Shown one piece after another: positions 47,901 to 56,562 of a stretch of 64,000 nucleotides of DNA (its first letter is position 1; every line of letters begins with the position of its first letter). Location: contig BCAA01000002.1 of NCBI GenBank assembly GCA_001305115.1, forward strand, positions 124,001 to 188,000, in the 5' to 3' direction. Source of the stretch: Clostridia bacterium UC5.1-1E11 (GTDB taxonomy: Bacteria; Bacillota; Clostridia; Oscillospirales; Acutalibacteraceae). Made by a program: the position numbers and the translations under genes. The notes under the pieces are model-generated. The model did not search any database, was not told the origin of the DNA, and saw only the letters and a program-made list of their open reading frames with translations.

Positions 47901-48100
47901 ACGGTGACACCCTCCGTATCGGATGGGACGCCCTGAATCTTACCATTTACATTGTCGCCACTGCGAATGGTGACAATGCCCGGTTCTTTCATCTCCGGTT
48001 CTTCCGCGCGCGAGGTTGCTGCAAATGCGCTGGTACACGTGCCCAGCAGCATTGTAAAGGTCAGAACCAATGCCCAAATAGATCGATGGATCTTTTTCAT
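41987..48100 (-). CDS. Giant secreted multi-esterase with duplicated esterase-metallohydrolase module
   Basis: 2,037 residues with a signal peptide (MKKIHRSIWALV..., cut after AFA). Domains in order: type-B carboxylesterase (about 40-580; GQSAGAMS nucleophile near 245); module 1 (about 590-1214) with an EstA-like Ig domain, an alpha/beta hydrolase (GMSMGGMG near 835) and a metallo-beta-lactamase fold (LTHSHGDHT near 1022); module 2 (about 1215-1840), the same order (GLSMGGYG near 1462, LTHNHGDHI near 1654). Then a FIVAR-like helical segment (about 1842-1900), a Ser/Gly linker and the ~85-residue C-terminal domain shared with other secreted proteins. The start is set by AAAGGAGA. Probably removes ester groups from plant or host polymers; substrates are unknown. 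Confidence 0.88.
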   Translation of the reverse strand: MKKIHRSIWALVLTFTMLLGTCTSAFAATSRAEEPEMKEPGIVTIRSGDNVNGKIQGVPSDTEGVTVYKGVPFAEPPVGELRWKAPQDLTETWDDVRVCDKWGNQAMQPENLNPVGEFWGDEFYFDEDYNPEISEDCLYLNVYAPEHAEDEQLPVMVWIHGGGYDHGHASEMEFNASKLAAQGIIVVCIQYRVNVFGFLALPELSAENEEGVSGNYGTLDQIKALEWVNENIAGFGGDPENVTICGQSAGAMSVTALLSTDMTDGLFNRAIIQSGFGGYAAPGSYKSLEEKEETCQNAIEKAFGEGVTLEELRAKDAKDFLADDVYSSLKSAAGNNTLDNYVFTEESIDLTLEGALDGIDIMIGGTADEYTSLSGTPDGTMDVEAFQEKMENQYGELYNRSIYNALNEKQAYRMNLRSTSDSSLAKYRISAEYGKTHNEDHNAYVYYFDHDLAPHDPEIVGNRDEDFYGSFHSSELWYMFNSMRDDIEGQRNWTDADHELGDMMSTYWANFVKTGDPNGEGLPVWEECTSDTNGAFMHFKDVEDGVAAVCTTKSDYPARDRLMMAANLDSFDLTEDDLQMSYNIPYGDIPTEIVTEVLDDGQRVVEINLTYDSAVDEDSVSKDDYKIKATLTYGDGSNDLEGYRTITDIDVNGNVVTIELDPEDETAVTSFYSSLTTPYDISYLVTQKGEIETAEGTVEPAKYKDTSITNRIVDDFQSATGGNVNGRSLNYRYYDPIKVNGVSEDGKYPLILFLHGGGEKGDNNLSHLIANKGAVAWVEPDRVARNPVYVLAPQCPTEPSGWINKENQDLVVQILEEFIQEHPQVDTDRIYIEGMSMGGMGTWEMILEHPDLFAAAIPICGRVSTSYYEDGGKKFDALANMPIWVAHAEDDPSVNVQGSDDAVAALQAHGNTSVKYYKYLPESIWPNHHHSWKAVYEDEEIYNWLFEQNKSRTENGTINPKTLYTVKDYGDGVQAIWDYDVDPMYVMVNGDRAVLIDTGMGQGNLYDELKAMLPETVTKIDVLLTHSHGDHTAQAYQFADKEDVEHIYIGAADEATVKSMMERQGVSTEKLTAVNDGDKIPFGDKYFQVIDIVGHTAGSVGYMIEDKLFTGDAIGSGYVWMQIGMCSIEEYVNSLQHLNDSIGDRDLTVYGGHTQYRGTMTDQYVRDILECAKGIVDGSIEGEQYIRGNVRDAKIATYGTASIVYDPAKVTDTCEVELVTKVMDDGQKVIEAVVTYPEDVNPDSISTATYQVRAEQTADNPTFNNVGMRTITGVQVDGNQVTISLDPTDTIAGTSYFDYNAFQTFMFDLSYEVTQLRDVELANGETVAAGGTYANTSITNLTVDDFQEAEVTNKAGKTIPYRYYDPIQSAGKDADGKYPVVIFLHGAGESGDNNLSHIIANKGAVVWADRVDMNPCYVLAPQCPSMAEGWVQEDNEALVMQMLDEFIAEHAATIDTDRIYIQGLSMGGYGTWKIILDHPEIFAAAMPMCGGVDDSYYANNNEAFQKIKNMAIWTFHNADDSTVPVENTRKVVEALKAVGSQCIKYEEYSAGSTTPDPHQVWKYVYSDRNGTPYNWLFQQSLSRSKNHTQNPSLEYTKETIKPGMTVVRDYELGQIWVLENKDGATVIDTGMGAGDLFDYIVNNVLENKNANMNVVLTHNHGDHIGCLDDFVGKDQVKNVYVAEGDKDAIIKKMGPDADKVSIVKDGDFISIGNGENLEVVAVPGHTAGSIVLFYGDEDVFTGDAVGSGDLWMQIGMCSIQTYTKSLQHFIDKVNGRQMMLRTGHAENLEPFTEEYLDDLMNCAEGIIDGSIEPTVYPRRDASYASYGRANIVYYPYQIFDADFTDLNEAIQDAESRSSSKYTSDSWAKLQEAVAAAKALPSTATQPTVDAAVQAINDAIKALVPRSSSSSSGGGSTTVYVPADSTYGEDGSGVPTTPGTGTGTTVTGPYVKSDTTLPFTVKQGQAYCFKMTLVNGSNILPLFTVGDGSVFKTQFVTQIGNDYYFRIWAIGDVGESTGVYTTLTGQAAQQHCVVTIAA

Positions 48101-48332
48101 TCTGCTTTTCTCTCCTTTTCCTAAAATGTAACCGTTAACTCTGGTCCGCTCGTATGTCCTGCATGGGCATCCCTCCATTCTAAAAAAATGTGTAGAAAAG
48201 AAAGCCTGCCAAAGATTTGCTTTTGACAAGCATGGGTGCGCGTATATAATGCTATCCATAAATGGCCTTTCGGCCCGATCCTTCGTCTTTCATCCAGCGA
48301 ATGACGCCGCTGTAAAACGGTACTTCTACTTT

Positions 48333-49835
48333 CTACGATGAACGTCGCTCTGCCAACCAGTGGTCTAATTGTTTTTGCTTCTCTGCAAGGATTTTGTCAA
48401 TACCCGCTGCTCTGAGTTCTTGGTTCATACGCGGCAATGTGACTGCCGGGTCGAGAGAACCACATTCCAGGGCATTACGATATTCGTCCAACACCGCATT
48501 GCAGGCGCTGACCTCTCCAAGCACCTCGGTGTTATCCCATACAAATCCGCGTGCTGGGGATGGGTGTGCCTCTTGATTAAAGGTCTCCACCTGCTGCCAA
48601 ACATCCGGCGGATCTTTCTGCCATACATGGGCGATTAACTCATTAGGCCATGACCAAATAATAAACCCATAGGGTACATTGTCACTGTCAATCCCCTTTG
48701 GAAATCCGACAATATTTTGCTCATGGTCCAGTATTTGATAGGTTTTCCCCTCAATTCCATAGGTGAGCAGGTTTGCCAGTTCTGGATTGGTGTACATCTC
48801 GTTGAGTACCCGCATGGCTTTGTCGGGCTGCTCGCTGGTATGACCGATGCTCCACATCGAAGAAACCAATGTGGTCTCGCTATACGGCGGGACAATTGAA
48901 AAAATCCCAATTTCATATCCCACACTCCGGATGACCTCACCATATTTATCGGGTTTTACATTGGCAAAGTGCCCAAATCCCTTTCCTGCCCGCATCAGTG
49001 AAAACTCGTTGTCCGTATTGGACGCGCCGTCCGGCATCAGCAGACCTTTCTGCGCCCAATCCCACTGGAGCTCCACCATCTGCCGGTAGGAATCCGTCTC
49101 AAACAGATTGACAACCTCCGTGGAATCCGTAAAGCTGTTCTCCAGCACACCTAAGTCGTCTCCCAACCGGTCATATGGCATTGGGAGCCTTGCCAAGCCA
49201 CTGCTGGTAACGACCGGATACATGTCCGGATATGCATCCCGTACTTTTAGCAGAAGATCTTCAAGATCCTGTATGGTCTGCAAATCCTCTTCCTGATACC
49301 CCAACGCCTCTGCTAAATCTTTCCGGTAAACAAACCCGCGCCCGGTCGCTTTCTCCCGGTTGATCGGTACGCCACAGATCATTCCATTGAACGTGACGCA
49401 CTGCCAGTCCTCCGGTGAAATGTCCTCTTGAATCTCCGGGCCACACAAAGACAGATAATCGTTTAAGGGGGTAACCAGGCCATAGTTCACCATAACAGCC
49501 ACGCCCGTTTCAAAAGTCGGGAAAAGGTCCACTTTTTTTCCGGTGGAAACCGCCAGTTTCACCTGTTGGAGGCAATTTTCCTTTGTCCCCTGATAGGTCA
49601 AACGGATCTTGGCCTCGCAAGATTCTTGAAGGATGGCGTTTGCACGCTCTTCGATTTCTTTTCTCAGCGGTTCAGAAGCCCTTCCCAACGCATACACATC
49701 CACCGTATAAAAATCCTCAGAAGAACTCTGCGAAGAAGGTGTTTGCTCTGTCCCAGTTGTTCCATTTGTACAGGCTGTCAAATTCCACAGTAGAACTCCC
49801 GCCAGCAACATCGCCAGCCATCCTGTCCGCTTCAT
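48333..49835 (-). CDS. Extracellular solute-binding lipoprotein (ABC sugar-binding type)
   Basis: 500-residue lipoprotein with lipobox LWNLTAC (about residues 17-23), a Ser/Thr-rich linker and a periplasmic-binding-protein fold resembling family-1 solute binders with a DUF3502-like C-terminus (PSPARGFVWD). It would bind an oligosaccharide outside the cell. The start at 49835 is chosen because it gives the lipoprotein signal; the frame is open 82 codons further upstream. No permease or ATPase gene is adjacent, so it either uses permeases elsewhere or serves as a sensor. The promoter region has direct repeats suited to an AraC-type activator. Confidence 0.82.
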   Translation of the reverse strand: MKRTGWLAMLLAGVLLWNLTACTNGTTGTEQTPSSQSSSEDFYTVDVYALGRASEPLRKEIEERANAILQESCEAKIRLTYQGTKENCLQQVKLAVSTGKKVDLFPTFETGVAVMVNYGLVTPLNDYLSLCGPEIQEDISPEDWQCVTFNGMICGVPINREKATGRGFVYRKDLAEALGYQEEDLQTIQDLEDLLLKVRDAYPDMYPVVTSSGLARLPMPYDRLGDDLGVLENSFTDSTEVVNLFETDSYRQMVELQWDWAQKGLLMPDGASNTDNEFSLMRAGKGFGHFANVKPDKYGEVIRSVGYEIGIFSIVPPYSETTLVSSMWSIGHTSEQPDKAMRVLNEMYTNPELANLLTYGIEGKTYQILDHEQNIVGFPKGIDSDNVPYGFIIWSWPNELIAHVWQKDPPDVWQQVETFNQEAHPSPARGFVWDNTEVLGEVSACNAVLDEYRNALECGSLDPAVTLPRMNQELRAAGIDKILAEKQKQLDHWLAERRSS

Positions 49836-49976
49836 GATTGGCCCCCTTGCTCTCTTTTTATCGGGGCAACTCTCCAAAATACTATCGGAATTCCTTTTTG
49901 AAGCCTCGCAAGGTTTCAGCCGTTTGTTTTGCAATCCCCCTTTTTTCATTTGATCTTTTTGATTCATTGTATTTAT

Positions 49977-50116
49977 ATTATACTCGGTTGATTTTTTGAT
50001 TTCTGCCAAAATCCTGACCTCCACTATCAAAAAACTGACAACTTTTCTATAATTTTCTGCCTTCGAACCATTCATTATCAAAAATCCGACCTCGTCTTAT
50101 CACAAATCAGACCTAC
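49977..50116 (-). promoter_or_regulatory. Promoter with four direct repeats (candidate AraC-type sites)
   Basis: A minus-strand TATAAT (49977-49982) lacks a good -35 box. Directly upstream lie four related 18-base repeats of the form TATCAAAAATCCGACCTC, at about 50004-50021, 50025-50042, 50076-50093 and 50098-50115. Within each pair they are 21-22 bases apart, two helical turns, as for AraC-family dimers. Confidence 0.55.
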
Positions 50117-50449
50117 TATGTTTGTGATTGGGATCTCCTCCCGTTTCACCGTGTCTATCATATCCTGGCGGTTCCCATTACAATGATTTATTACTCGATA
50201 AGCAATAGGAGCCGCTTCCCGTTTTATAGCCGTCCTTTGATGACGGTTGCCTTAGTCACATCTGCCCGTTTGCCCATCTGCGACAGGGATATGAGGCAAT
50301 AGTAGGGCTCATCCGATTGCGAATATACTTCGACAGTTTTATTTTAATGCAAAAGAGGGACAAATTGAATAACTTTTTCAAAAGCAAAATCTAGGAAAAA
50401 GGTTCCATATGAAGAAGGGCCGTTTTAACAATATCCACGGAGACAACAA

Positions 50450-50488
50450 AAAGCCCACCTTCCAGCATTTTACTGGAAGGTGGGCTTT
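50450..50488 (-). terminator. Terminator after the dapA operon
   Basis: Perfect 16-base stem AAAGCCCACCTTCCAG/CTGGAAGGTGGGCTTT with a short loop and T-run on the minus strand. Confidence 0.9.
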
Positions 50489-50514
50489 GAAATTTCATGG
50501 GACAGTGTACTCAA

Positions 50515-50868
50515 TTAAGAAGCATAAGCATCCTGCAAGATCGAACGTACTACGAACTCGCCCGGTGCATTTGTGGGACCCTCGACAAAAGTCTTTTCTG
50601 CGGAAACACGGTGCTTCTCCAAAATATAACGCAGGATGCTCCATCCAGCATCCAAAACACAGATTGCGTATACGTGGCCGCTGCATTTATCGCGGATACA
50701 TTCCGCAATGGATGCGACATCCCCTTTGTGCTCGCCATCGCGAATCTGCGGAATGACCACATGATATTTGTCCTCCAACTCTTTGAGGTCCGAAATTTTT
50801 GTCCAATCGCCTGGATATACCATCAGGACGGTCGGTCCGTCCGCCTTTCCAATCTCAACAAAGTTCAT
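50515..50868 (-). CDS. Short alpha/beta-hydrolase-like protein, unknown
   Basis: 117 residues starting MNFVEIGKADGPTVLMVYPG, with GGGAG upstream. The order of predicted strands and helices (VLMVYPG, YHVVIPQI, HKGDVASIAECI, HVYAICVLDAGWSILRYIL) recalls the first half of an alpha/beta hydrolase. The usual nucleophile elbow GxSxG is replaced by VLDAGWS, and the second half is absent. It probably lacks hydrolase activity and may be a degenerate or regulatory protein. It follows dapA by 77 bases in one operon. Confidence 0.6.
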   Translation of the reverse strand: MNFVEIGKADGPTVLMVYPGDWTKISDLKELEDKYHVVIPQIRDGEHKGDVASIAECIRDKCSGHVYAICVLDAGWSILRYILEKHRVSAEKTFVEGPTNAPGEFVVRSILQDAYAS

Positions 50869-50945
50869 ATGATAACGCTCCCTTTTCGTCGATCCGGTTC
50901 TATCACCGGTATGATTTGATTGGATCTCGATTCGTCGATCCATTT

Positions 50946-51881
50946 TTACATTCCCACACAGCGGGCGGACTGTCCCTCAAACAAGTGGACATTTCCGCTC
51001 AAACAATACTGCTGTAGTACGGACCACAGCTTTTCTATATCGTGTTTTTCCATCGCACACAGCGGTGGCCTACACGGTCCTACGTCCATTCCCATCATGC
51101 AGAGCGCCTGCTTTACAGGGATGGGATTGACGTCCATAAACAAAGCCTGCATCAGATTCGTATATTGCAGCTGCAATTCACGACTGCGGGCAACATCTCC
51201 GTCAAAGAAACTCTGGCAGATCGAATGCATCACACTCGGCGCCAAATTCGATAACACAGAGATGATTCCCTTTGCCCCCAGCGCCAAGGCGGGAAGCGTC
51301 TGATCGTCGTTTCCAGAATAAATGTCCAGACGGTCACCACACAGGGCAGCAATGGTTGCCATTTGCGAAAAGTTCCCGCTGGCCTCCTTCACTCCCACAA
51401 TGCGGTCATTTTCACAGAGCGCCAAATACGTTTCTGGCTGGATATTGACGCCTGTACGCGATGGAATATTGTATAGGATGACCGGCAGATCGGTTGCGTT
51501 TGCACATGCATTGAAGTGCTGCACCAGCCCCCGCTGCGATGCCTTGTTGTAATAAGGCGTCACATGCAGAAGCGCATCTGCACCCGCTCGGGCCGCCCCC
51601 TTTGAAAGCTCCACCGCATGTGACGTGTTGTTGGAGCCTACGCCGGCGATCACCGGAATCCGGTGGTTGACACGGCGTACAGTGTGTTCTACCACTTCAC
51701 AGTGTTCTTCATCGGTAAGCGTGGACCCTTCTCCCGACGTACCGACCACCACAATGGCGTCCGTATGTCCGGTGAGCTGGCGGTCAATCATTTGATCCAG
51801 CATGCTGTAGTTGATGCGAAGGTCCGGGTACATCGGGGTGACCAGCGCCACTCCCGCGCCTTGGAAGACCGTTTTTCCCAT
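50946..51881 (-). CDS. dapA: 4-hydroxy-tetrahydrodipicolinate synthase
   Basis: First committed enzyme of lysine and diaminopimelate synthesis, joining pyruvate with aspartate semialdehyde. The 311 residues show GAGVALVTPM, GTSGEGSTLTDEEH, the catalytic Tyr in ILYNIPSRTG and the Schiff-base Lys in IVGVKEASGN. ATG at 51881 is chosen to match the family N-terminus; AAAGGA is 11 bases upstream. A second dapA-like paralogue role (such as N-acetylneuraminate lyase) is possible, since dapB is not adjacent, but the motifs fit DapA best. Confidence 0.9.
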   Translation of the reverse strand: MGKTVFQGAGVALVTPMYPDLRINYSMLDQMIDRQLTGHTDAIVVVGTSGEGSTLTDEEHCEVVEHTVRRVNHRIPVIAGVGSNNTSHAVELSKGAARAGADALLHVTPYYNKASQRGLVQHFNACANATDLPVILYNIPSRTGVNIQPETYLALCENDRIVGVKEASGNFSQMATIAALCGDRLDIYSGNDDQTLPALALGAKGIISVLSNLAPSVMHSICQSFFDGDVARSRELQLQYTNLMQALFMDVNPIPVKQALCMMGMDVGPCRPPLCAMEKHDIEKLWSVLQQYCLSGNVHLFEGQSARCVGM

Positions 51882-52990
51882 CTGTGCTGACATCCTTTCT
51901 AGGGTGGCCACAGTTTTTCTCTGTCTGGGGGAGGCGTTCTTTCATACAGCGGCTATGGAAAGCCCCAATCGCCCTCAAATCTTCCCCAATGAAGATTGAG
52001 GCTGTCACCGCCATCCCGCCAGATCTTTCTGGCCATGCCCTGACAAAGCTTTTTGGCTTTCTTTCCTAAGGGAAACCCCTCAGAAATTGCCCCTATTATA
52101 CGTCCGTCCTTCCAAAAAGGGAATCAAGAACACATTAAGAACCCTTCTTCTTCATAAAGACTTCATTAAAATTTGCTGGCCTTTCCGTTCTTCTGATAGG
52201 TCTGTCTGTTTCTTCCAAATTATTATCCAATTCCTTGTTCGTTTCCCATAAAAGGACTGGTGAATGACGTGATTCATGTGTACCCAAAAGAATTTTTTAA
52301 CCCGCTTGCCCTTTGCCTAAAAAGCTTCTATTGGACAAATCGTCATGAATACAAAACGCTTCGATAGATTTGAAACAATAAACATTGAGCTATATTTTAT
52401 GAAATCTGAAGCGGTGGAACTACAAGGCCGATCAAACGTCTTGGGCACCCATAAGACTGCTTCAAGACACAGGGCCCTTATAATCGTGATACAAATCGTA
52501 TCCGGCTTTCCAAACTACCCCGAAAGGTTATAAACCATTATTAAAGTGTTATAATGGCGCGGCGAGACCCCACCCTTGCGATCCTTGTCTATAGGCCATC
52601 CTTTGGTGTCCTGGATGTGTTACACCACCAAACATTTCTTTCATAAACAAAAACGTAGTATCTTATCTAGGGTTTCGGTGTGTCTATCAATTCTTTATTT
52701 CCATCCCCCTTTCCCTATCATGCAACAGGGTTCGGTAGCTAAAATGGGATGATCCAAAGCCTCATAAAAAGATTCCATTTCGTCCTGTGTTGTACGATAT
52801 GTGATTCCATTCTGAGCGGCAAAGAATCCCATCAAATTGCCTCCATCGACTTTTACAAAACCAATCTCTACGAAATAGAAACGCAATAAAAACAGGGCAG
52901 GAAGTACGAGCAAAAGGCTTGATTTTGTGCATTTTCCAACATGTTCCATACATATGGATAAATATTACTCTGGTCGTGTTTTTCTCTTCA
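51882..52990. other. Long intergenic region
   Basis: About 1.1 kb with no gene called. A minus-strand frame at 52695-52949 (84 codons, one hydrophobic N-terminal segment) has no clear ribosome site. A plus-strand TATAAT at 52550-52555 could start an unknown transcript. The AT-rich left part probably holds the dapA promoter. No riboswitch or T-box signature is seen. Confidence 0.4.
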
Positions 52991-53037
52991 AACAATAAAA
53001 ATTGCGCTGCGAAAACCGCAGCGCAATTTTTATTGTT
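52991..53037 (-). terminator. Terminator after the gal genes
   Basis: Perfect 21-base inverted repeat (52991-53011 with 53017-53037) around a five-base loop, with A- and T-rich ends that would work in both directions. Confidence 0.92.
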
Positions 53038-53066
53038 TCATTCATTTTATCAGACGATAAAAGCCA

Positions 53067-54068
53067 TCACTTCTGATTTTTCGTAAAGTTCCAGGAATCC
53101 CGGCACATATCGTCCAACGTATATTTGGCTTCCCAACCGAGCTCCTTCTTTGCTTTCGAAGCATCCGCATAACACTCCGCGATGTCACCCGGACGGCGCG
53201 GTGCAATCTTGTAATTGATCTTTACACCGGAGGCCTTTTCAAAGGCTTTTACGACATCCAGAACCGAGCTGCCTTTTCCAGTGCCCAAATTGTAGATTTC
53301 CGCCCCCTGGACGCTGTCCAATTTTTCCAGTGCCTTGATGTGGCCGACTGCCAGGTCGCACACATGGATGTAATCGCGTACACCGGTGCCATCTGGGGTT
53401 GGATAGTCGTCTCCATAAACCGAGAGGCACGGCAGCTTACCAGCCGCTACACGCGCAATATACGGCATAAGATTGTTCGGAATGCCGTTTGGATTCTCAC
53501 CAATCAGCCCGGACGGATGGGCGCCAATCGGGTTAAAGTAGCGCAACAGCGCAACCTTCAGGTCCTTATCCGCAACACAGACATCCTGCATGATCTGTTC
53601 GATAAAGAACTTCGTGGTGCCGTATGGATTCGTGGTGCCGCCTGCCGGCATATCCTCCTTAAACGGAACCTTGTTGTTCATCCCGTAGACGGTCGCAGAA
53701 GAACTGAATACGATCTTCTTGACCTGATATTTGCGCATGAGATCGAGCAGGTGCAATGTTCCCGTGATATTGTTGTGGTAATATTCCAACGGCTTCTGGA
53801 CAGATTCGCCCACCGCTTTAAGTCCTGCAAAATGGATCACTGCGTCGATCTTGTGCTCTTTGAAAATCTTTTCAAAGTTGTCGTAATCGAGCATATCACA
53901 TTCATAGCTGGGGAAGGTCTTCCCTGTGATCTTCTCTACGGCACGCAGTGCGTCGGGAGAGGAGTTCACATAGTTATCCATCACAACAATGTCAAAACCA
54001 TTGTTGAGCAGCTCCACACAGGTGTGGGAACCGATAAATCCGGCGCCGCCGGTCACCAGTACTGTCAT
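53067..54068 (-). CDS. galE: UDP-glucose 4-epimerase
   Basis: Interconverts UDP-galactose and UDP-glucose, last step of the Leloir route. 333 residues: N-terminal NAD loop VTGGAGFIGSHTC, SSSATVYG with catalytic Ser/Thr, the YxxxK catalytic pair in PYGTTKFFIEQ (about residue 148), and the C-terminal RRPGDIAECYADASKAKKELGW. ATG at 54068 follows AAAGGA by nine bases. It is the last of the three gal genes. UDP-galactose from it may also feed the envelope glycosyltransferases. Confidence 0.95.
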   Translation of the reverse strand: MTVLVTGGAGFIGSHTCVELLNNGFDIVVMDNYVNSSPDALRAVEKITGKTFPSYECDMLDYDNFEKIFKEHKIDAVIHFAGLKAVGESVQKPLEYYHNNITGTLHLLDLMRKYQVKKIVFSSSATVYGMNNKVPFKEDMPAGGTTNPYGTTKFFIEQIMQDVCVADKDLKVALLRYFNPIGAHPSGLIGENPNGIPNNLMPYIARVAAGKLPCLSVYGDDYPTPDGTGVRDYIHVCDLAVGHIKALEKLDSVQGAEIYNLGTGKGSSVLDVVKAFEKASGVKINYKIAPRRPGDIAECYADASKAKKELGWEAKYTLDDMCRDSWNFTKNQK

Positions 54069-54210
54069 AATCAATCATCCTTTCTGGTATCCGGCCGTCA
54101 TTGGACGCCCGACACACTTTTGCGCCAGGGGCGGCAACCGCCGGTAATCTGATCTTGATGGACCATACAGCGCATTGCTTTCAGCCAACCATTTTTACAC
54201 GCCAGCTGCC

Positions 54211-55211
54211 CTACAAGCGCCATCTTACAATTTTATTCGCCCTTTTTGCTTTCCATAAACTTCGCGTAGCTGCGCGGAGTTCCTTGGAAGTTTCCTCTGG
54301 GCAGGTCGGGTTGCAGTGAGCCCATGCGCCCGTCTCGCTGGAAGCGTTAAACTTCTGCTTGTCAGCACTGCGCATTGGTGGGAAGAACTCAATGTGGAAA
54401 TGGAAATCCTTGGAGTAATCGCCCGAATTGACCGGCGCATTGTGCATGCACATCATATAGGGGAAACGGTAGTCAAATAGGCTGTCGAGCATCCCCACGG
54501 TGTCGCGGATAGTAACACCAAGGCTGTACTTTTCTTCCTCCGTAAGGTCTGTAATATACTGCACATGGCGGTTTGCCATGATATAGACGCCATAGGGATA
54601 TTCGCAATAGAACGGGAGATAAACCGTGAAGTGCTCATTCTGGAAGATGATGCGCTTTTCTGCCTCGAGTTCATGTTTCAACGTATCACAGAACAGGCAG
54701 TTGCCGGTTTTTCCAAATATTCCTTTGCGGACGCGGTTTCCAGCGCAAGCTTCTTCGGAATAAAAGAATAACCATACATCTGGCCGTGCGGATGGGGCAT
54801 GGTCACACCCACCACTTCGCCGCGATTTTCAAAGGGGAACACATATTTGATCTTTTCGTCGGAACGCATTACATTGAACCGTTCACACCACAGGTCCACC
54901 AGCTTCTTCATGTGGTCATAGGACAGCTCCGGCATGGTCACCGTATGGCCGGGAGAATACAGGATGACTTCACACTTGCCGTAGGACGGTTTTACCTTGA
55001 AAAAGTCGTTTGCAATCCCCTCGTCCGGCTCCGGCGGATTTTGGGAAAGCGCCGGGAAGTCGTTGTCGTACTCCAACACTTCATAATCCGGTACATTGCC
55101 AAAGCTGGGGCAAAACGGGCAGTAGTCCTTGGGCATCTGGGGGCGTCCCTGCCGGTTCGACGCAATCATCACCCAGTCCTGAATCAACGGATGCCATCTC
55201 AATTCTGCCAT
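54211..55211 (-). CDS. galT: Galactose-1-phosphate uridylyltransferase, frameshifted
   Basis: Swaps UMP between UDP-glucose and galactose 1-phosphate. The N-terminal frame (54678-55211) has LRWHPLIQDWVMIASNRQGRPQ, the zinc CPFCP and the active-site GVTMPHPHGQ. The second frame (54211-54681) has the zinc/substrate segment FHFHIEFFPP near its end. They join as YLEKTGNCLFCDTLKHE if one base is added to the five-T run at 54708-54712. Repaired length is about 333 residues, normal for the class-I enzyme. It lies between galK and galE in the same direction. Confidence 0.93.
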
Positions 55212-55277
55212 AATTCATTTCCTCCTATATCCCTATGTATTTGAAAATATAAATTTGATACAAAAAGCAGGTCTGTA

Positions 55278-56562
55278 TTACAGGATACGCGTGCCGCCTA
55301 CCGGGCGGATGCGCAGGTTGTGGCAGCTCCCCTCTCCGGTGACCGCCTCCATTGCTTTCACAAACTCTGGCAGATAATCCACCGGAACAAAGGTCTGCAC
55401 GGTGCCGGCAAAACCGCCGCCGTGTACACGGTAAGCACCGCCGCGCTTTTCCAACAGGCGCTGGGCAAGCGCCAGGACAATCGACACACCCTGCTGCTGC
55501 GGATGGCTCGCCGAGAACACATTCTGCAAATACATGTAGCTGGAATAGCCGGATTCGACAATCAGCTTTTTAAACGTATCAAAATCATTTGCCTTCAGAG
55601 CCGCGGCTTCGTCGAGCACACGGGCGTTGTCCGCAAAGAAGTGCATCGCACGCAGCACGCAACGGTCGCCCATCTTCTGGCGAAGCGCTGCAATATTGGC
55701 ATAAAACTCCTCTTCATCGACTTCGCGCAGAACCTCTTTGCCAAAGAATGCCGCAACTTCTTTCATCTCTGCCGGCACCGCCGCGTAATCGGGCGTCAGG
55801 TCGGAGTGGCTGCCCTTGGTGTCAATGATGCAGAGTGCATAACCGCACTTTGTGAAGTCAAAATCCACTTTCTGCGCTTCTGGATGGTCTTTATCTTTGA
55901 AATCAATCTGGACAAAGCCGCCCACCGAACTGGCCGCCTGGTCCATCAGCCCACAGGGCTTTCCAAAGTATACGTTTTCTGCGTACTGGCCGATCTGAGC
56001 AATGGAAAGCGCGCTTTCCTTTCCCTCGCAGAACAATTCATTGACGATGGTCCCTACAAGCACTTCAAAAGCCGCGGAAGAAGAAAGACCGGAACCCGTC
56101 AGAACATTGGACGTCGTGTAAGCGTCAAAGCCGCCCACTGTATAACCCAACTGCTGATAGCGTGCACAGATCCCACGAATCAAAGCACGGGACGTATTCA
56201 TCTCAGAGGGATTGACCTCCTGGTTTTTGGCGTCGATTTCATCCCCTCTGTGACCCTCGGACTTGATACGCACCTTGGTGTCCGGGTTCAACGCTACAAT
56301 AGCGATGACATCCAAGTTGACGCTCGCCGCCAGCACGCGCCCGCGCTGATGGTCGGTATGATTCCCGCCAATTTCGGTGCGTCCAGGTGCGCTGAAGATC
56401 GAGATATCGCGGTCTGCGCCATAGAGTTCTTCAAACGTCTCAATCGCATGTACGAATCTCTCACGATAGCCAGCGACATCCGCCGTGCTGCAAGCGTAGA
56501 TGTAAGCCATCTTTTCATCCAGCCCACCGCTGGAGATCATTTTTTACTTCTGCTGAAAGCAT
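55278..56562 (-). CDS. galK: Galactokinase, likely frameshifted near the start
   Basis: Phosphorylates galactose with ATP. Family signatures are all present: galactose motif SAPGRTEIGGNHTDHQRG, ATP loop GSGLSSSAAFEVLVG, GKPCGLMDQAASSVG and VHGGGFAGTVQ. The long frame opens at 56540 without a ribosome site. An ATG at 56562 has perfect GGGAGG spacing and reads MLSAEVKNDLQ, the expected N-terminus, but needs two restored bases near 56527-56532 to join SGGLDEK. Total about 428 residues. First gene of galK-galT-galE, with its own promoter upstream. Confidence 0.92.

Noticed and set aside
45440-48124. 894-codon plus-strand frame opposite the giant esterase
   Set aside because: Antisense shadow; the minus-strand protein has clear catalytic motifs and a signal peptide.
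51882-52140. T-box or lysine riboswitch before dapA
   Set aside because: Neither the T-box antiterminator word nor the lysine riboswitch core pattern was seen.
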